Positions 8,553-16,525 of a stretch of 51,589 nt of DNA are shown piece after piece. Below the pieces are notes generated by a model. That model made no database searches, was not told where the DNA came from, and worked only from the letters and a program-made list of their open reading frames with translations. Positions within the stretch are counted from its first letter, which is position 1; every line of letters begins with the position of its first letter. The translations under genes were made by a program, and so were the position numbers. The DNA comes from Bacillota bacterium (GTDB taxonomy: Bacteria; Bacillota; Clostridia; Oscillospirales; Ruminococcaceae), in NCBI GenBank assembly GCA_023458875.1, contig JAEWXO010000038.1, positions 1 through 51,589 on the forward strand, written 5' to 3'.

Positions 8553-10305
8553 TTTCAAGTTCCTCCTTTGAAAGCTGTGAATACGCAATTTCCTGATATA
8601 CACTGCATGATTTCATAAGCTCTTTGTGAGTACCCATACCCACCATTTTTCCTTTATCAAGAACAATGATTCTGTCAGCATCAATAATTGTTCCTATACG
8701 CTGGGCAACAATAAGATTTGTAGCACCATTTGTCTCTTTTTTGAGAGCGGAGCGGAGGACTCTGTCAGTCTTATAGTCAAGCGCTGAGAATGAGTCATCG
8801 AAAATATATATCTGTGGTTTTCTGCATATTGCACGTGCAATTGCAATTCTTTGTTTCTGGCCGCCTGAAATATTTGAACCGCCCTGAGCAATAGGGGAAT
8901 TATATGAATCACACATTTTTTCGACAAAATCCTGTCCCTGAGCTATCTTAACAGCTTTTTTTATGTCACTTAAAGAATATTTTTTATCGCCGTTATCTCC
9001 GTATCCTACATTTGAAGAGACAGTTCCGGTAAAAATTATTGCTTTTTGTGAAACGTATCCCAGAATGTTGCGCAGAGCTTCTGATTTATATTTTTTTACG
9101 TTTACACCGTTTACAAGGATTTCTCCCTCGGATACGTCATAAAATTTCGGAATAAGATTTACAAGTGTTGTTTTTCCGCTTCCTGTTGAGCCTATAAATG
9201 CAACGGTTTCACCCTTGTTTGCTTTAAAGCTTATATCGCTGATTGCATATTCACTGGAATCAGGGTATTTAAAGCTTACATTTTTAAATTCAACCTTGCC
9301 TGTTTCCTTTGTTTTCTTTGAAAAATCTCCGTCAGCAATAGAATTTTCAGTACTTAGAACTTCTTTTATACGACGTGCTGAAACTGTAGCTCTTGGGAGA
9401 ATAATGAATATCATGGTAAGCATCATAAATGCCATTACAACCTGAACTGCATATGCCGCAAATACAACCATGTCGCTGAATATGCCAGGCTTATCCATAA
9501 TATCGGCGCCGTCAATGATATATGCACCTATCCAGTATATTGCAAGACTTAATCCGTTAAGTACAAGTGTAATAACAGGGCCAAGTACAGACATTACGCA
9601 TTGTGTGAAAAGGTTTGTTGATGTAAGCTCTTTGTTTGCCTTTTCAAATTTGTTTTCCTGATATGATTCGGCATTGTAGGCTCTTACAACCCTCAGACCT
9701 GTAAGATTTTCACGGGTTACGCGGTTAAGATTATCGGTGAGTGTCTGGATTATTTTAAATTTTGGAATGGCAAGACCGATAATTATTGCTATAACAATTA
9801 CAAGAAACAGAACAAATATACCTGTTGCTGCTGTCCACTGCCAGCTCTTGTTTGCAATTTTTAATATTGCAAAAACAGCAAGAATAGGAGCTTTTATCAG
9901 AACCTGAAGACCCATGACAAGAAACATCTGAATCTGGTTGATATCGTTTGTTGAACGTGTAATAAGACTTGCAGTGGAAAAAGCATTTATCTCACTCGCA
10001 GAAAATCCGATTACCTTATTGAAAACAAGACTTCTGAGTCTTTTTGAAAAAGAACATGCAACTCTTGCAGTAAAGAATCCTACTATTATTGCGCTTGTAA
10101 GACTTCCGAGTGCACAGAGCATCATCCATCCTCCGGAAATCCATATATCCTTGATTTCACTGCCAGGTGTCTGGATATACATTGTGATGTCAGACATATA
10201 ATCAGGCAGCTTCAGATCAAGCCATACCTGGGCTACGATAAGAATAAATGATATAAATATTATCAGCCATTCTTTTGCTTTAAGATATTTAAGTACCTTT
10301 AACAT
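8542..10305 (-). CDS. ABC exporter half-transporter, degenerate-site subunit
   Basis: A 587-residue half-transporter with six predicted membrane helices in the first 300 residues and an ATPase domain. Walker A (GSTGSGKTT) and signature (ISGGQ) are intact. The Walker B Glu is replaced by Asp (YIFDDSFSALD) and the switch His by Gln (VAQRIGTI). This pattern is known in heterodimeric exporters of the TM287/288 and BmrCD type, where one ATP site is non-catalytic. Its partner downstream has the canonical residues, so the pair is an asymmetric heterodimer. It lies 17 bp after marR and shares its promoter. The transported compound is unknown, but the MarR context suggests a toxic small molecule. Confidence 0.93.
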   Translation of the reverse strand: MLKVLKYLKAKEWLIIFISFILIVAQVWLDLKLPDYMSDITMYIQTPGSEIKDIWISGGWMMLCALGSLTSAIIVGFFTARVACSFSKRLRSLVFNKVIGFSASEINAFSTASLITRSTNDINQIQMFLVMGLQVLIKAPILAVFAILKIANKSWQWTAATGIFVLFLVIVIAIIIGLAIPKFKIIQTLTDNLNRVTRENLTGLRVVRAYNAESYQENKFEKANKELTSTNLFTQCVMSVLGPVITLVLNGLSLAIYWIGAYIIDGADIMDKPGIFSDMVVFAAYAVQVVMAFMMLTMIFIILPRATVSARRIKEVLSTENSIADGDFSKKTKETGKVEFKNVSFKYPDSSEYAISDISFKANKGETVAFIGSTGSGKTTLVNLIPKFYDVSEGEILVNGVNVKKYKSEALRNILGYVSQKAIIFTGTVSSNVGYGDNGDKKYSLSDIKKAVKIAQGQDFVEKMCDSYNSPIAQGGSNISGGQKQRIAIARAICRKPQIYIFDDSFSALDYKTDRVLRSALKKETNGATNLIVAQRIGTIIDADRIIVLDKGKMVGMGTHKELMKSCSVYQEIAYSQLSKEELENEQ

Positions 10306-10322
10306 ATTTTTCCTCCTGAGTA

Positions 10323-10757
10323 TTAGTTGTTATCAATATTGTCAAGCATTTTTCTGAAAATTTTAGTTGCACAGAGTATTTCATCATCTGTAAGATTTTC
10401 AAAAAGTCTGTCATGCGCTTTTTCAATATTATTTATTACCTTTGCTTCAATATCACGGCTTTTCTGCGTAATGCCAATTGTTTTATAACGGTTATCAGCT
10501 AAAGAAACCGTCCGGGTAATGAATCCCTTGGCTTCAAGCCTTTTTAATATTCCCGTTACAGTAGGATTTGACAGACTGAATTCTTTTTCAATATCCTTTT
10601 GGTTTATTTCTTTATTCTGCGAGCGGATAAGGAACATCAGTGTGTGCGCCTGTGAATGAGTCAGATCAAGCTCATCGAGATTATGATTACAGTTCTTTCC
10701 GAACTTACGTCTGATTTGTCTGAAAAGAAATGCAGCTTCGCTTTTATTGTCATGCAT
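10323..10757 (-). CDS. MarR-family regulator of the ABC exporter operon
   Basis: A 144-residue winged-helix regulator of the MarR family. The recognition helix region is near DIEKEFSLSNPTVTGILKRL, followed by the wing (GFITRTVSLADNRYKTIGIT). Such proteins are dimeric and usually repress their own operon until a ligand binds. It is the first gene of a three-gene operon with the two exporter subunits. ATG 10757 is preceded by AAAGGGGG at a rather long distance (12 bases). A short palindrome just past the -10 box is a candidate autoregulatory site. Confidence 0.9.
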   Translation of the reverse strand: MHDNKSEAAFLFRQIRRKFGKNCNHNLDELDLTHSQAHTLMFLIRSQNKEINQKDIEKEFSLSNPTVTGILKRLEAKGFITRTVSLADNRYKTIGITQKSRDIEAKVINNIEKAHDRLFENLTDDEILCATKIFRKMLDNIDNN

Positions 10758-10779
10758 CAGTTCAAATTGCCCCCTTTAG

Positions 10780-10822
10780 ATAGCATACTATGTATATTAA
10801 CATGTTTTATGCATTATGTCAA
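10780..10822 (-). promoter_or_regulatory. marR promoter and candidate operator
   Basis: On the minus strand, TTGACA (10817-10822), a 17-bp spacer and TAATAT (10794-10799) form a strong promoter. The palindrome ATAGCATACTAT (10780-10791) lies at the expected transcription start, a common place for a MarR repressor site. That MarR binds there is inference. Confidence 0.65.
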
Positions 10823-10916
10823 TAAAAAAACTTAACAACAAATATTAGCGTACAATAAAATTATACGTTTCTTTTTTATTACCATTCACCCAAACCATAA
10901 AGTTATGGATATATAT

Positions 10917-10974
10917 GCGAAGTCCAGGCGACCGCAAAGCCTTTTCGACTCCGCAGAGTCGAAACTCTTTGCCT
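10917..10974 (-). repeat. Dispersed structured intergenic repeat, copy C
   Basis: This is a minus-strand copy. Its reverse complement carries the shared hairpin, here lengthened to TTTCGACTC-TGCG-GAGTCGAAA, then GGCTTTGCGGTCGCC and CTGGACTTCG, and ends in TATCCATAACTT as copy D does. It sits between the divergent marR and purE units and is the only copy not next to a gene 3' end. Outside the repeat, this 500-bp gap holds the two promoters and the pur leader. Confidence 0.75.
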
Positions 10975-11048
10975 AAGAATTAAATTCCCCTTATGGGCTG
11001 AATACTAACCTTTGTTTTAAATTCATATTTACTTTTTTAAAAAAAGTG

Positions 11049-11077
11049 TTGAAATAATAAAATAAATATTGTATAAT
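11049..11077 (+). promoter_or_regulatory. Promoter of the purine operon
   Basis: TTGAAA (11049-11054), a 17-bp spacer and a perfect TATAAT (11072-11077) form a strong sigma-A promoter. Transcription would start near 11084, giving a leader of about 180 bases before purE. Confidence 0.8.
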
Positions 11078-11120
11078 ATTAATTGATAACGTAATTTTAA
11101 ATATACGATGAGGTGTTGTT

Positions 11121-11186
11121 ATGAGATATATATCAGATTGTTCCTGTAAGTTTTCATATTTTTACGCCTTATTTGCATTCTTATAG
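11121..11186 (+). CDS. Candidate 21-residue leader peptide of the pur operon
   Basis: A short ORF in the pur leader starts with ATG 11121, has a good ribosome site (GATGAGGTG, 5 bases upstream) and stops at TAG 11184-11186. The peptide reads MRYISDCSCKF then SYFYALFAFL; it is rich in aromatic residues and has two Cys. The stop lies 18 bases before the terminator hairpin at 11204. This resembles a leader-peptide attenuator, but no purine operon is known to me to use one, and the ORF could be chance. Confidence 0.4.
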   Translation: MRYISDCSCKFSYFYALFAFL

Positions 11187-11203
11187 AGATATTGTATTTA
11201 TAT

Positions 11204-11237
11204 AACTGTGACTATGTCGCAGTTTTTATTTTGTTTT
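11204..11237 (+). terminator. Intrinsic terminator in the pur leader (attenuator)
   Basis: AACTGTGAC (11204-11212), loop TAT, and GTCGCAGTT (11216-11224) form a 9-bp stem with one wobble pair, followed by TTTATTTTGTTTT. It stands between the pur promoter and purE, so transcripts must read through it. This points to conditional termination. No known purine, PRPP or other riboswitch fold was recognised upstream. Confidence 0.75.
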
Positions 11238-11261
11238 AAAATTTTATGGAGGTTTATTCGA

Positions 11262-11765
11262 ATGGCAAAAAAAGTAGCAATTATTATGGGCAGTGACAGC
11301 GATTTTCCTGTTGTACAGGATGCAGCAAAAGAACTAAAAAAATTCGGTGTTGAATTTGAAATTCATGTTATGTCTGCACACCGTACTCCGGAGGCAGCAG
11401 CAGAATTCTCTAAAAATGCTGTTTCAAACGGATTTGGTGTAATTATTGCAGCAGCAGGTATGGCAGCACATCTTGGAGGTGTACTTGCCGCGTACACTAT
11501 TCTGCCGGTTATAGGAATTCCGATGGAATCTTCCCGTCTTGACGGAATGGATGCATTATTGTCAACAGTTCAGATGCCAAAGGGTGTTCCTGTTGCAACA
11601 GTCGCAATAAACGGTGCAGCAAATGCAGCGTTGCTTGCTGTACAGATGCTTGCTATTTCTGATAATGAACTTGCTGAGAAGCTTACCGATATGAAAGAAA
11701 ATATGAAACAGGTAATTGAAGAAAAGGACGCAAAGCTTCAGAAATCAATTCTTGAACTTATATAA
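11262..11765 (+). CDS. purE: N5-CAIR mutase PurE
   Basis: A 167-residue class I PurE, which moves the carboxyl group of N5-carboxyaminoimidazole ribonucleotide to give CAIR in de novo purine synthesis. The GSDSD substrate loop near residue 10 and the SAHRTP motif with the catalytic His near residue 40 are visible. The start is ATG 11262 (MAKKVAIIMG) with GGAGG upstream. A longer in-frame reading begins inside the terminator hairpin and is rejected. No purK is seen in the window. It is the first gene of the pur operon. Confidence 0.95.
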   Translation: MAKKVAIIMGSDSDFPVVQDAAKELKKFGVEFEIHVMSAHRTPEAAAEFSKNAVSNGFGVIIAAAGMAAHLGGVLAAYTILPVIGIPMESSRLDGMDALLSTVQMPKGVPVATVAINGAANAALLAVQMLAISDNELAEKLTDMKENMKQVIEEKDAKLQKSILELI

Positions 11766-11851
11766 CCCCAGATAAATTAATATTAAAGTATGACTTAAAA
11801 ATTGAATATCAATAATTTTATTCCGCATAATGCGGGGAATGGAGAACTATT

Positions 11852-12571
11852 ATGGAAAACTTAAAGAAGACTGAACAGTTATACGAAGGAAAAGCTAAAA
11901 AAGTATATGCTACAGATAAAGCAGAATATGTCATTGTTGATTACAAGGATGACGCAACTGCATTTAACGGTGAGAAGAAGGGTACTATCAATAACAAGGG
12001 AATTATAAACAACAGAGTAACCAATCACCTTATGAAGCTTCTTGAAACAAAGGGTATCCCTACACATTTAGTAGAAGAAATCTCAGACAGAGAGACAATA
12101 GTAAAGAGAGTTTCAATTGTTCCTCTTGAAGTTATTGTACGTAATATTGCAGCAGGTTCACTTTCAAAGAGACTCGGACTTGAAGAGGGAACAAAGATGA
12201 ACAAAACAGTTCTCGAATTCTGCTATAAGGACGATGATCTCGGCGATCCTATGGTAAACGAATATCATATCATGGCTATGGAATGGTGCACAAAAGAAGA
12301 GCTTGATCTTATTGCTCAGTATTCATTAAAGGTTAATCAGATTCTCTCAGAATATTTAATTGATCTTAATATTGAACTTATTGATTTTAAGCTTGAATTC
12401 GGTAAAACATCAGACGGAACAATCGTCCTCGCTGATGAAATTTCACCTGATACATGCAGATTCTGGGACAGCAAGACAAAAGAAAAGCTTGACAAGGACC
12501 GTTTCAGAAGAAACCTTGGCGGCGAAGAAGATGCTTATAAAGAAATCATGAAGAGACTTCTCGGTGAATAA
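11852..12571 (+). CDS. purC: SAICAR synthetase PurC
   Basis: A 239-residue phosphoribosylaminoimidazole-succinocarboxamide synthase, joining CAIR and aspartate with ATP. The N-terminal LYEGKAKKVY and the FNGEKKGTI and VRNIAAGS stretches are typical of the family, as is SPDTCRFWD near the C terminus. The length matches bacterial PurC. The ribosome site GGAG lies 8-11 bases before ATG. A small hairpin, CCGCA-TAA-TGCGG, precedes the ribosome site in the 86-bp gap after purE. It sits in the middle of the pur transcript. Confidence 0.96.
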   Translation: MENLKKTEQLYEGKAKKVYATDKAEYVIVDYKDDATAFNGEKKGTINNKGIINNRVTNHLMKLLETKGIPTHLVEEISDRETIVKRVSIVPLEVIVRNIAAGSLSKRLGLEEGTKMNKTVLEFCYKDDDLGDPMVNEYHIMAMEWCTKEELDLIAQYSLKVNQILSEYLIDLNIELIDFKLEFGKTSDGTIVLADEISPDTCRFWDSKTKEKLDKDRFRRNLGGEEDAYKEIMKRLLGE

Positions 12572-12632
12572 TCAACAATATAATTAACTGATAATTTGTA
12601 ATTGATAATTTGATGAGGATTGAGGATATAAA

Positions 12633-14054
12633 ATGTTCAATACAATAAACGAAGAATGCGGCGTATTCGGCATATACAGCAAGGAAACAGCAAATGTTGC
12701 ATCTGATGCATATATTGCACTTTATGCTCTTCAGCATCGCGGACAGGAAAGCTGCGGAATTGTAGTAAACGATAAAGGTGTATTTTCATATTACAAGGAT
12801 CTTGGTCTTGTACATGAAGTATTCAATCACGAAAGACTGGAGAAGCTTGGAGAAGGAAATATAGCTATTGGTCATGTAAGATATTCCACAACAGGAAATT
12901 CAAACAGATCAAATGCACAGCCTTTGGTAGTACGACATATAAAAGGACCTATGTCAATAGCTCATAACGGAAATCTCGTAAATGCAAGAGAACTCAGGGA
13001 AGAATACGAGATGAAAGGTGCTATTTTTCACAGTACAAACGATACAGAGGTTATTTCATATGCAATTACTGAGCAACGTTTATGCCAGCCTTCTATTGAG
13101 GATGCAGTAGAAAAAGCAGTGGAAAAACTTAAAGGTGCATTCTCACTTGTTATTATGTCACCTTCAAAACTTATTGCTGTGAGAGATCCAAATGGTTTCA
13201 GACCTTTATGTATGGGAAAAACCAAAGACGGTGCTGTGGTTTTTGCTTCAGAAACATGTGCACTGGACAGTATCGGTGCTGAATTTGAAAGAGATCTGCT
13301 GCCTGGCGAAATGGTAGTTGTAGATAAAAACGGTATACGTTCCATACAGACACACTGCGGTAAAAAAAGTACTATGTGTGTGTTTGAGTATGTGTATTTT
13401 GCACGTCCTGATTCCGTAATAGAAGGCGCAGGAGTTCATAATGCAAGGATCAGAGCAGGCGAGTTTCTATGGAAGGAGCATCCGGTTGATGCTGATGTTG
13501 TAATCGGAGTTCCTGACAGTGGATTGGATGCGGCATTAGGTCTTGCCAATGCTTCAGGTATACCGTATGAAGTCGGATTTATAAAAAACAGATATGTTGG
13601 CAGAACCTTTATTCAGCCGTCACAGTTAGAGAGAACAAATTCAGTAAGAATCAAGCTTAACGTTGTAAAAGACGTTGTAAGAGGCAAGAGAGTTATTCTT
13701 ATTGACGACAGCATTGTAAGGGGAACAACATGCAGACGTATTGTTGATCTTATACGCGAAGCAGGTGCAACAGAGGTACATATGAGAATATCAAGTCCTC
13801 CGTTTAAAAATCCTTGTTATTTCGGTACTGATATTGACAGCAAGGAAAATCTTATTGCATGCAAGATGACTGTGGATGAAATAGCAGAGCATATCGGTGC
13901 GGACAGTCTTGGTTATTTAAGCGTTGATGGAGTTAAGAACATAGCAAAGGGAGCGAGCTGCGGTTTCTGTACAGCATGTTTTGATGGAAACTATCCTATT
14001 GATGTTCCAAAGCAGATGCCAAAGGATAAATTTGAATTTAAAATTGGCAAATAG
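12633..14054 (+). CDS. purF: Amidophosphoribosyltransferase PurF
   Basis: A 473-residue glutamine PRPP amidotransferase, the committed step of purine synthesis. Cys9 in the N-terminal EECGVFGIYS would become the nucleophile after removal of a short propeptide, as in Bacillus PurF. The glutaminase domain (LQHRGQES, GHVRYSTTG) is followed by the phosphoribosyltransferase domain with the PRPP loop VILIDDSIVRGTT. C-terminal Cys residues in KNPCYFGTD and CGFCTACFDG are consistent with the [4Fe-4S] cluster of the Bacillus-type enzyme. Activity is expected to be inhibited by purine nucleotides. Confidence 0.97.
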   Translation: MFNTINEECGVFGIYSKETANVASDAYIALYALQHRGQESCGIVVNDKGVFSYYKDLGLVHEVFNHERLEKLGEGNIAIGHVRYSTTGNSNRSNAQPLVVRHIKGPMSIAHNGNLVNARELREEYEMKGAIFHSTNDTEVISYAITEQRLCQPSIEDAVEKAVEKLKGAFSLVIMSPSKLIAVRDPNGFRPLCMGKTKDGAVVFASETCALDSIGAEFERDLLPGEMVVVDKNGIRSIQTHCGKKSTMCVFEYVYFARPDSVIEGAGVHNARIRAGEFLWKEHPVDADVVIGVPDSGLDAALGLANASGIPYEVGFIKNRYVGRTFIQPSQLERTNSVRIKLNVVKDVVRGKRVILIDDSIVRGTTCRRIVDLIREAGATEVHMRISSPPFKNPCYFGTDIDSKENLIACKMTVDEIAEHIGADSLGYLSVDGVKNIAKGASCGFCTACFDGNYPIDVPKQMPKDKFEFKIGK

Positions 14055-14089
14055 AATATATATAAAATCTATAACGGAGGATTTAATTA

Positions 14090-15124
14090 ATGAAGAGTTT
14101 TTCAGAAAGCTACAAAGAAGCCGGAGTTGATGTTACTGCAGGATATAAAGCAGTTGAACTCATGAAGTCACATGTAGCAAGAACTATGACAAATGGAGTG
14201 CTTTCTGGCCTGGGCGGCTTTGGCGGTCTTTTTGAGCTTGATATGACAGGAATCACCAAGCCTGTTCTTGTTTCAGGAACAGACGGTGTAGGAACAAAGC
14301 TTAAGATAGCTTTTCTTATGGATAAACATGATACTGTCGGTATTGACTGTGTGGCAATGTGTGTAAATGATATAATCTGCTGCGGTGCAAAGCCATTATT
14401 TTTCCTTGATTATATAGCTGTAGGCAAAAATTATCCGGAAAAGGTTGCACAGATCGTTGCCGGTGTATCTGAAGGATGTGTTCAGTCAGGATGTGCGCTT
14501 GTGGGCGGAGAGACTGCAGAAATGCCTGGATTTTACCCTGTTGACGAATATGATCTTGCAGGATTTTCAGTTGGTGTTGTTGACAAGGACAGGATAATAA
14601 AAAATGATGAGCAGAAAGCCGGAGATGTAATGATTGCCCTTAAATCAAGCGGTGTTCATTCAAATGGTTTTTCACTTATCAGAAAAGTATTTACAGTAAA
14701 TGAACAGAACCTTGCACGTCATTTCGGAGATCTCGGTACTACACTTGGTGAATCATTGCTTACACCTACTAAAATATATGTAAATTCTATTATGAAGCTT
14801 ATACAGAACGTAAAGGTAAAATCAATTTCCCATATTACAGGCGGAGGATTTTATGAAAACATTCCTAGATCGCTTCCGACAGGAATTTCAGCTTCAATAG
14901 AAAAGTCAAATATTCAGATTCTTCCTATATTTGACCTGATAGCAGGCACTGGAAAAATACCTGAGAGAGATATGTTCAATACTTTCAATATGGGTGTCGG
15001 AATGACAGTTGTTGTTGATAAGCTTGATGCTGACAAGGCACTGAGCGTATTTAAGGAAGCAGGAGAGGATGCCTATATTCTTGGAGAGCTTACTTCAGGT
15101 GATGAAGGCGTTATTATAAAATAA
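14090..15124 (+). CDS. purM: AIR synthetase PurM
   Basis: A 344-residue phosphoribosylformylglycinamidine cyclo-ligase, which closes the imidazole ring with ATP. The N-terminal SYKEAGVDVTAGYKAVE, the SGTDGVGTKLKIAF stretch and GGETAEMPGFY are signature regions. The C terminus includes SHITGGGFYENIPR and FNMGVGM. The length is normal. The gene follows purF by 35 bp with AACGGAGG before ATG and belongs to the same transcript. No purL or purQS, which act one step earlier, lie in this window. Confidence 0.97.
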   Translation: MKSFSESYKEAGVDVTAGYKAVELMKSHVARTMTNGVLSGLGGFGGLFELDMTGITKPVLVSGTDGVGTKLKIAFLMDKHDTVGIDCVAMCVNDIICCGAKPLFFLDYIAVGKNYPEKVAQIVAGVSEGCVQSGCALVGGETAEMPGFYPVDEYDLAGFSVGVVDKDRIIKNDEQKAGDVMIALKSSGVHSNGFSLIRKVFTVNEQNLARHFGDLGTTLGESLLTPTKIYVNSIMKLIQNVKVKSISHITGGGFYENIPRSLPTGISASIEKSNIQILPIFDLIAGTGKIPERDMFNTFNMGVGMTVVVDKLDADKALSVFKEAGEDAYILGELTSGDEGVIIK

Positions 15125-15140
15125 TCATCCGGAGGCATTT

Positions 15141-15767
15141 ATGAAAAATATAGTTGTTCTTGTATCAGGAGGCGGAACAAATCTGCAGGCATTGATAGAT
15201 GCACAGAACCGCGGTGATATAAAGAACGGAAAAATAACATGCGTTGTTTCTTCAAAGTCTGATGCATATGCCATTGAGAGAGCAAGAAACAACGGTATAC
15301 CGGCGCGGATTGTAAATCGTAAGGATTATGATGATGTTGCATCTTACAGCAGAGCAATACTCTCTGTACTTAATGAAGAAAATGCTGATATAGTTGTATA
15401 CGCAGGATTTATGACAATTCTTGACAGCAGCGTATGCGATGCCTATCCGAATAAAATGATAAATGTTCATCCTGCACTTATTCCTTCTTTTTGCGGTAAA
15501 GGATTCTACGGACTTCACGTTCACGAATCCGCGTTAAAAAAGGGAGTTAAGCTTACAGGTGCAACCGTACACTTTGTAACAGCTGTTTGTGACGGCGGAC
15601 CGATAATACTTCAGAAAGCTGTTGAAGTCAAACATGATGATACACCTGAAATTCTTCAGAAACGTGTTATGGAAGAAGCAGAATGGAAAATACTTCCCGA
15701 AGCTGTGTCGTTATTATGTCAGGACAGAGTGAAAATATCTGACGGAAGAACTTATATTGTTGATTAA
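15141..15767 (+). CDS. purN: GAR transformylase PurN
   Basis: A 208-residue 10-formyltetrahydrofolate-dependent glycinamide ribonucleotide formyltransferase. The N-terminal VLVSGGGTNLQALIDA binds the substrate phosphate. The catalytic region NVHPALIPSFCGKGFYGLHV holds the Asn and His, and the later catalytic Asp is in CDGGPII. The gene is 16 bp from purM with CCGGAGG before ATG. Confidence 0.97.
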   Translation: MKNIVVLVSGGGTNLQALIDAQNRGDIKNGKITCVVSSKSDAYAIERARNNGIPARIVNRKDYDDVASYSRAILSVLNEENADIVVYAGFMTILDSSVCDAYPNKMINVHPALIPSFCGKGFYGLHVHESALKKGVKLTGATVHFVTAVCDGGPIILQKAVEVKHDDTPEILQKRVMEEAEWKILPEAVSLLCQDRVKISDGRTYIVD

Positions 15768-15784
15768 AGTGAGGTTTAAATTAT

Positions 15785-16501
15785 ATGAATATAATATCGA
15801 TTGAAAAAGAATTAAAAGAAAATTCCTATCCTGGACGTGGTATAATAATAGGCAAATCAGCTGACGGTAAAAATGCCGTTACAGCATATTTTATAATGGG
15901 AAGAAGCGAAAACAGCCGAAACAGAGTTTTTGTTACAGACGGTGACGGAATCAGAACACAGGCATTTGACCCTTCAAAGCTTACAGATCCATCCCTTATT
16001 ATTTATGCGCCTGTACGTGTACTTGGTAACAAGACAATAGTTACAAACGGCGACCAGACAGATACAATATATGATAAGATGAACAATCAGCTTACATTTG
16101 AGCAGTCATTAAGACTGAGAGAATTTGAACCTGATGCACCAAATTACACACCTAGAATCAGCGGAATAATTAAAACCGAAAAAGACAATTCATTTAATTA
16201 TGCTTTATCAATTCTAAAAAGTGCAAACGGAAATTCTGATTCATGTCAGAGATTTACTTTCTCATATAAAACACCGGTCAGCGGTGAGGGACATTTTATT
16301 CATACTTACAAGTGCGACGGAGATCCGCTTCCAAGCTTTGAAGGAGAACCTAAGCTTATAGCTATACCTGATGATATAAATGAATTTAAAAATACTCTTT
16401 GGGACAGCCTCAACAATGAAAATAAGGTTTCTCTTTTTGTAAGATATATTAATCTTGAAACCGGTAAAGCTGTAACATTGATTGAAAATAAAAACAAATA
16501 A
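15785..16501 (+). CDS. purO: IMP cyclohydrolase, PurO-like
   Basis: A 238-residue protein of the archaeal-type IMP cyclohydrolase family (PurO-like), which closes FAICAR to IMP, the last step of the pathway. Family-like stretches are the N-terminal YPGRGIIIGKS, AYFIMGRSENSRNR and the RISGII region. It directly precedes a gene for the AICAR formyltransferase alone, so together the two replace bifunctional PurH. I assign it from these motifs and from context; there is no resemblance to the MGS-like cyclohydrolase domain of PurH. Confidence 0.88.
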   Translation: MNIISIEKELKENSYPGRGIIIGKSADGKNAVTAYFIMGRSENSRNRVFVTDGDGIRTQAFDPSKLTDPSLIIYAPVRVLGNKTIVTNGDQTDTIYDKMNNQLTFEQSLRLREFEPDAPNYTPRISGIIKTEKDNSFNYALSILKSANGNSDSCQRFTFSYKTPVSGEGHFIHTYKCDGDPLPSFEGEPKLIAIPDDINEFKNTLWDSLNNENKVSLFVRYINLETGKAVTLIENKNK

Positions 16502-16525
16502 TTTTTCAGAGAGGAATGTAATATA

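Noticed and set aside
11084..11203. Purine or PRPP riboswitch in the pur leader
   Set aside because: I looked for the purine aptamer core and the ykkC/PRPP motifs and found neither; the leader is AT-rich and lacks their conserved GC-rich segments.
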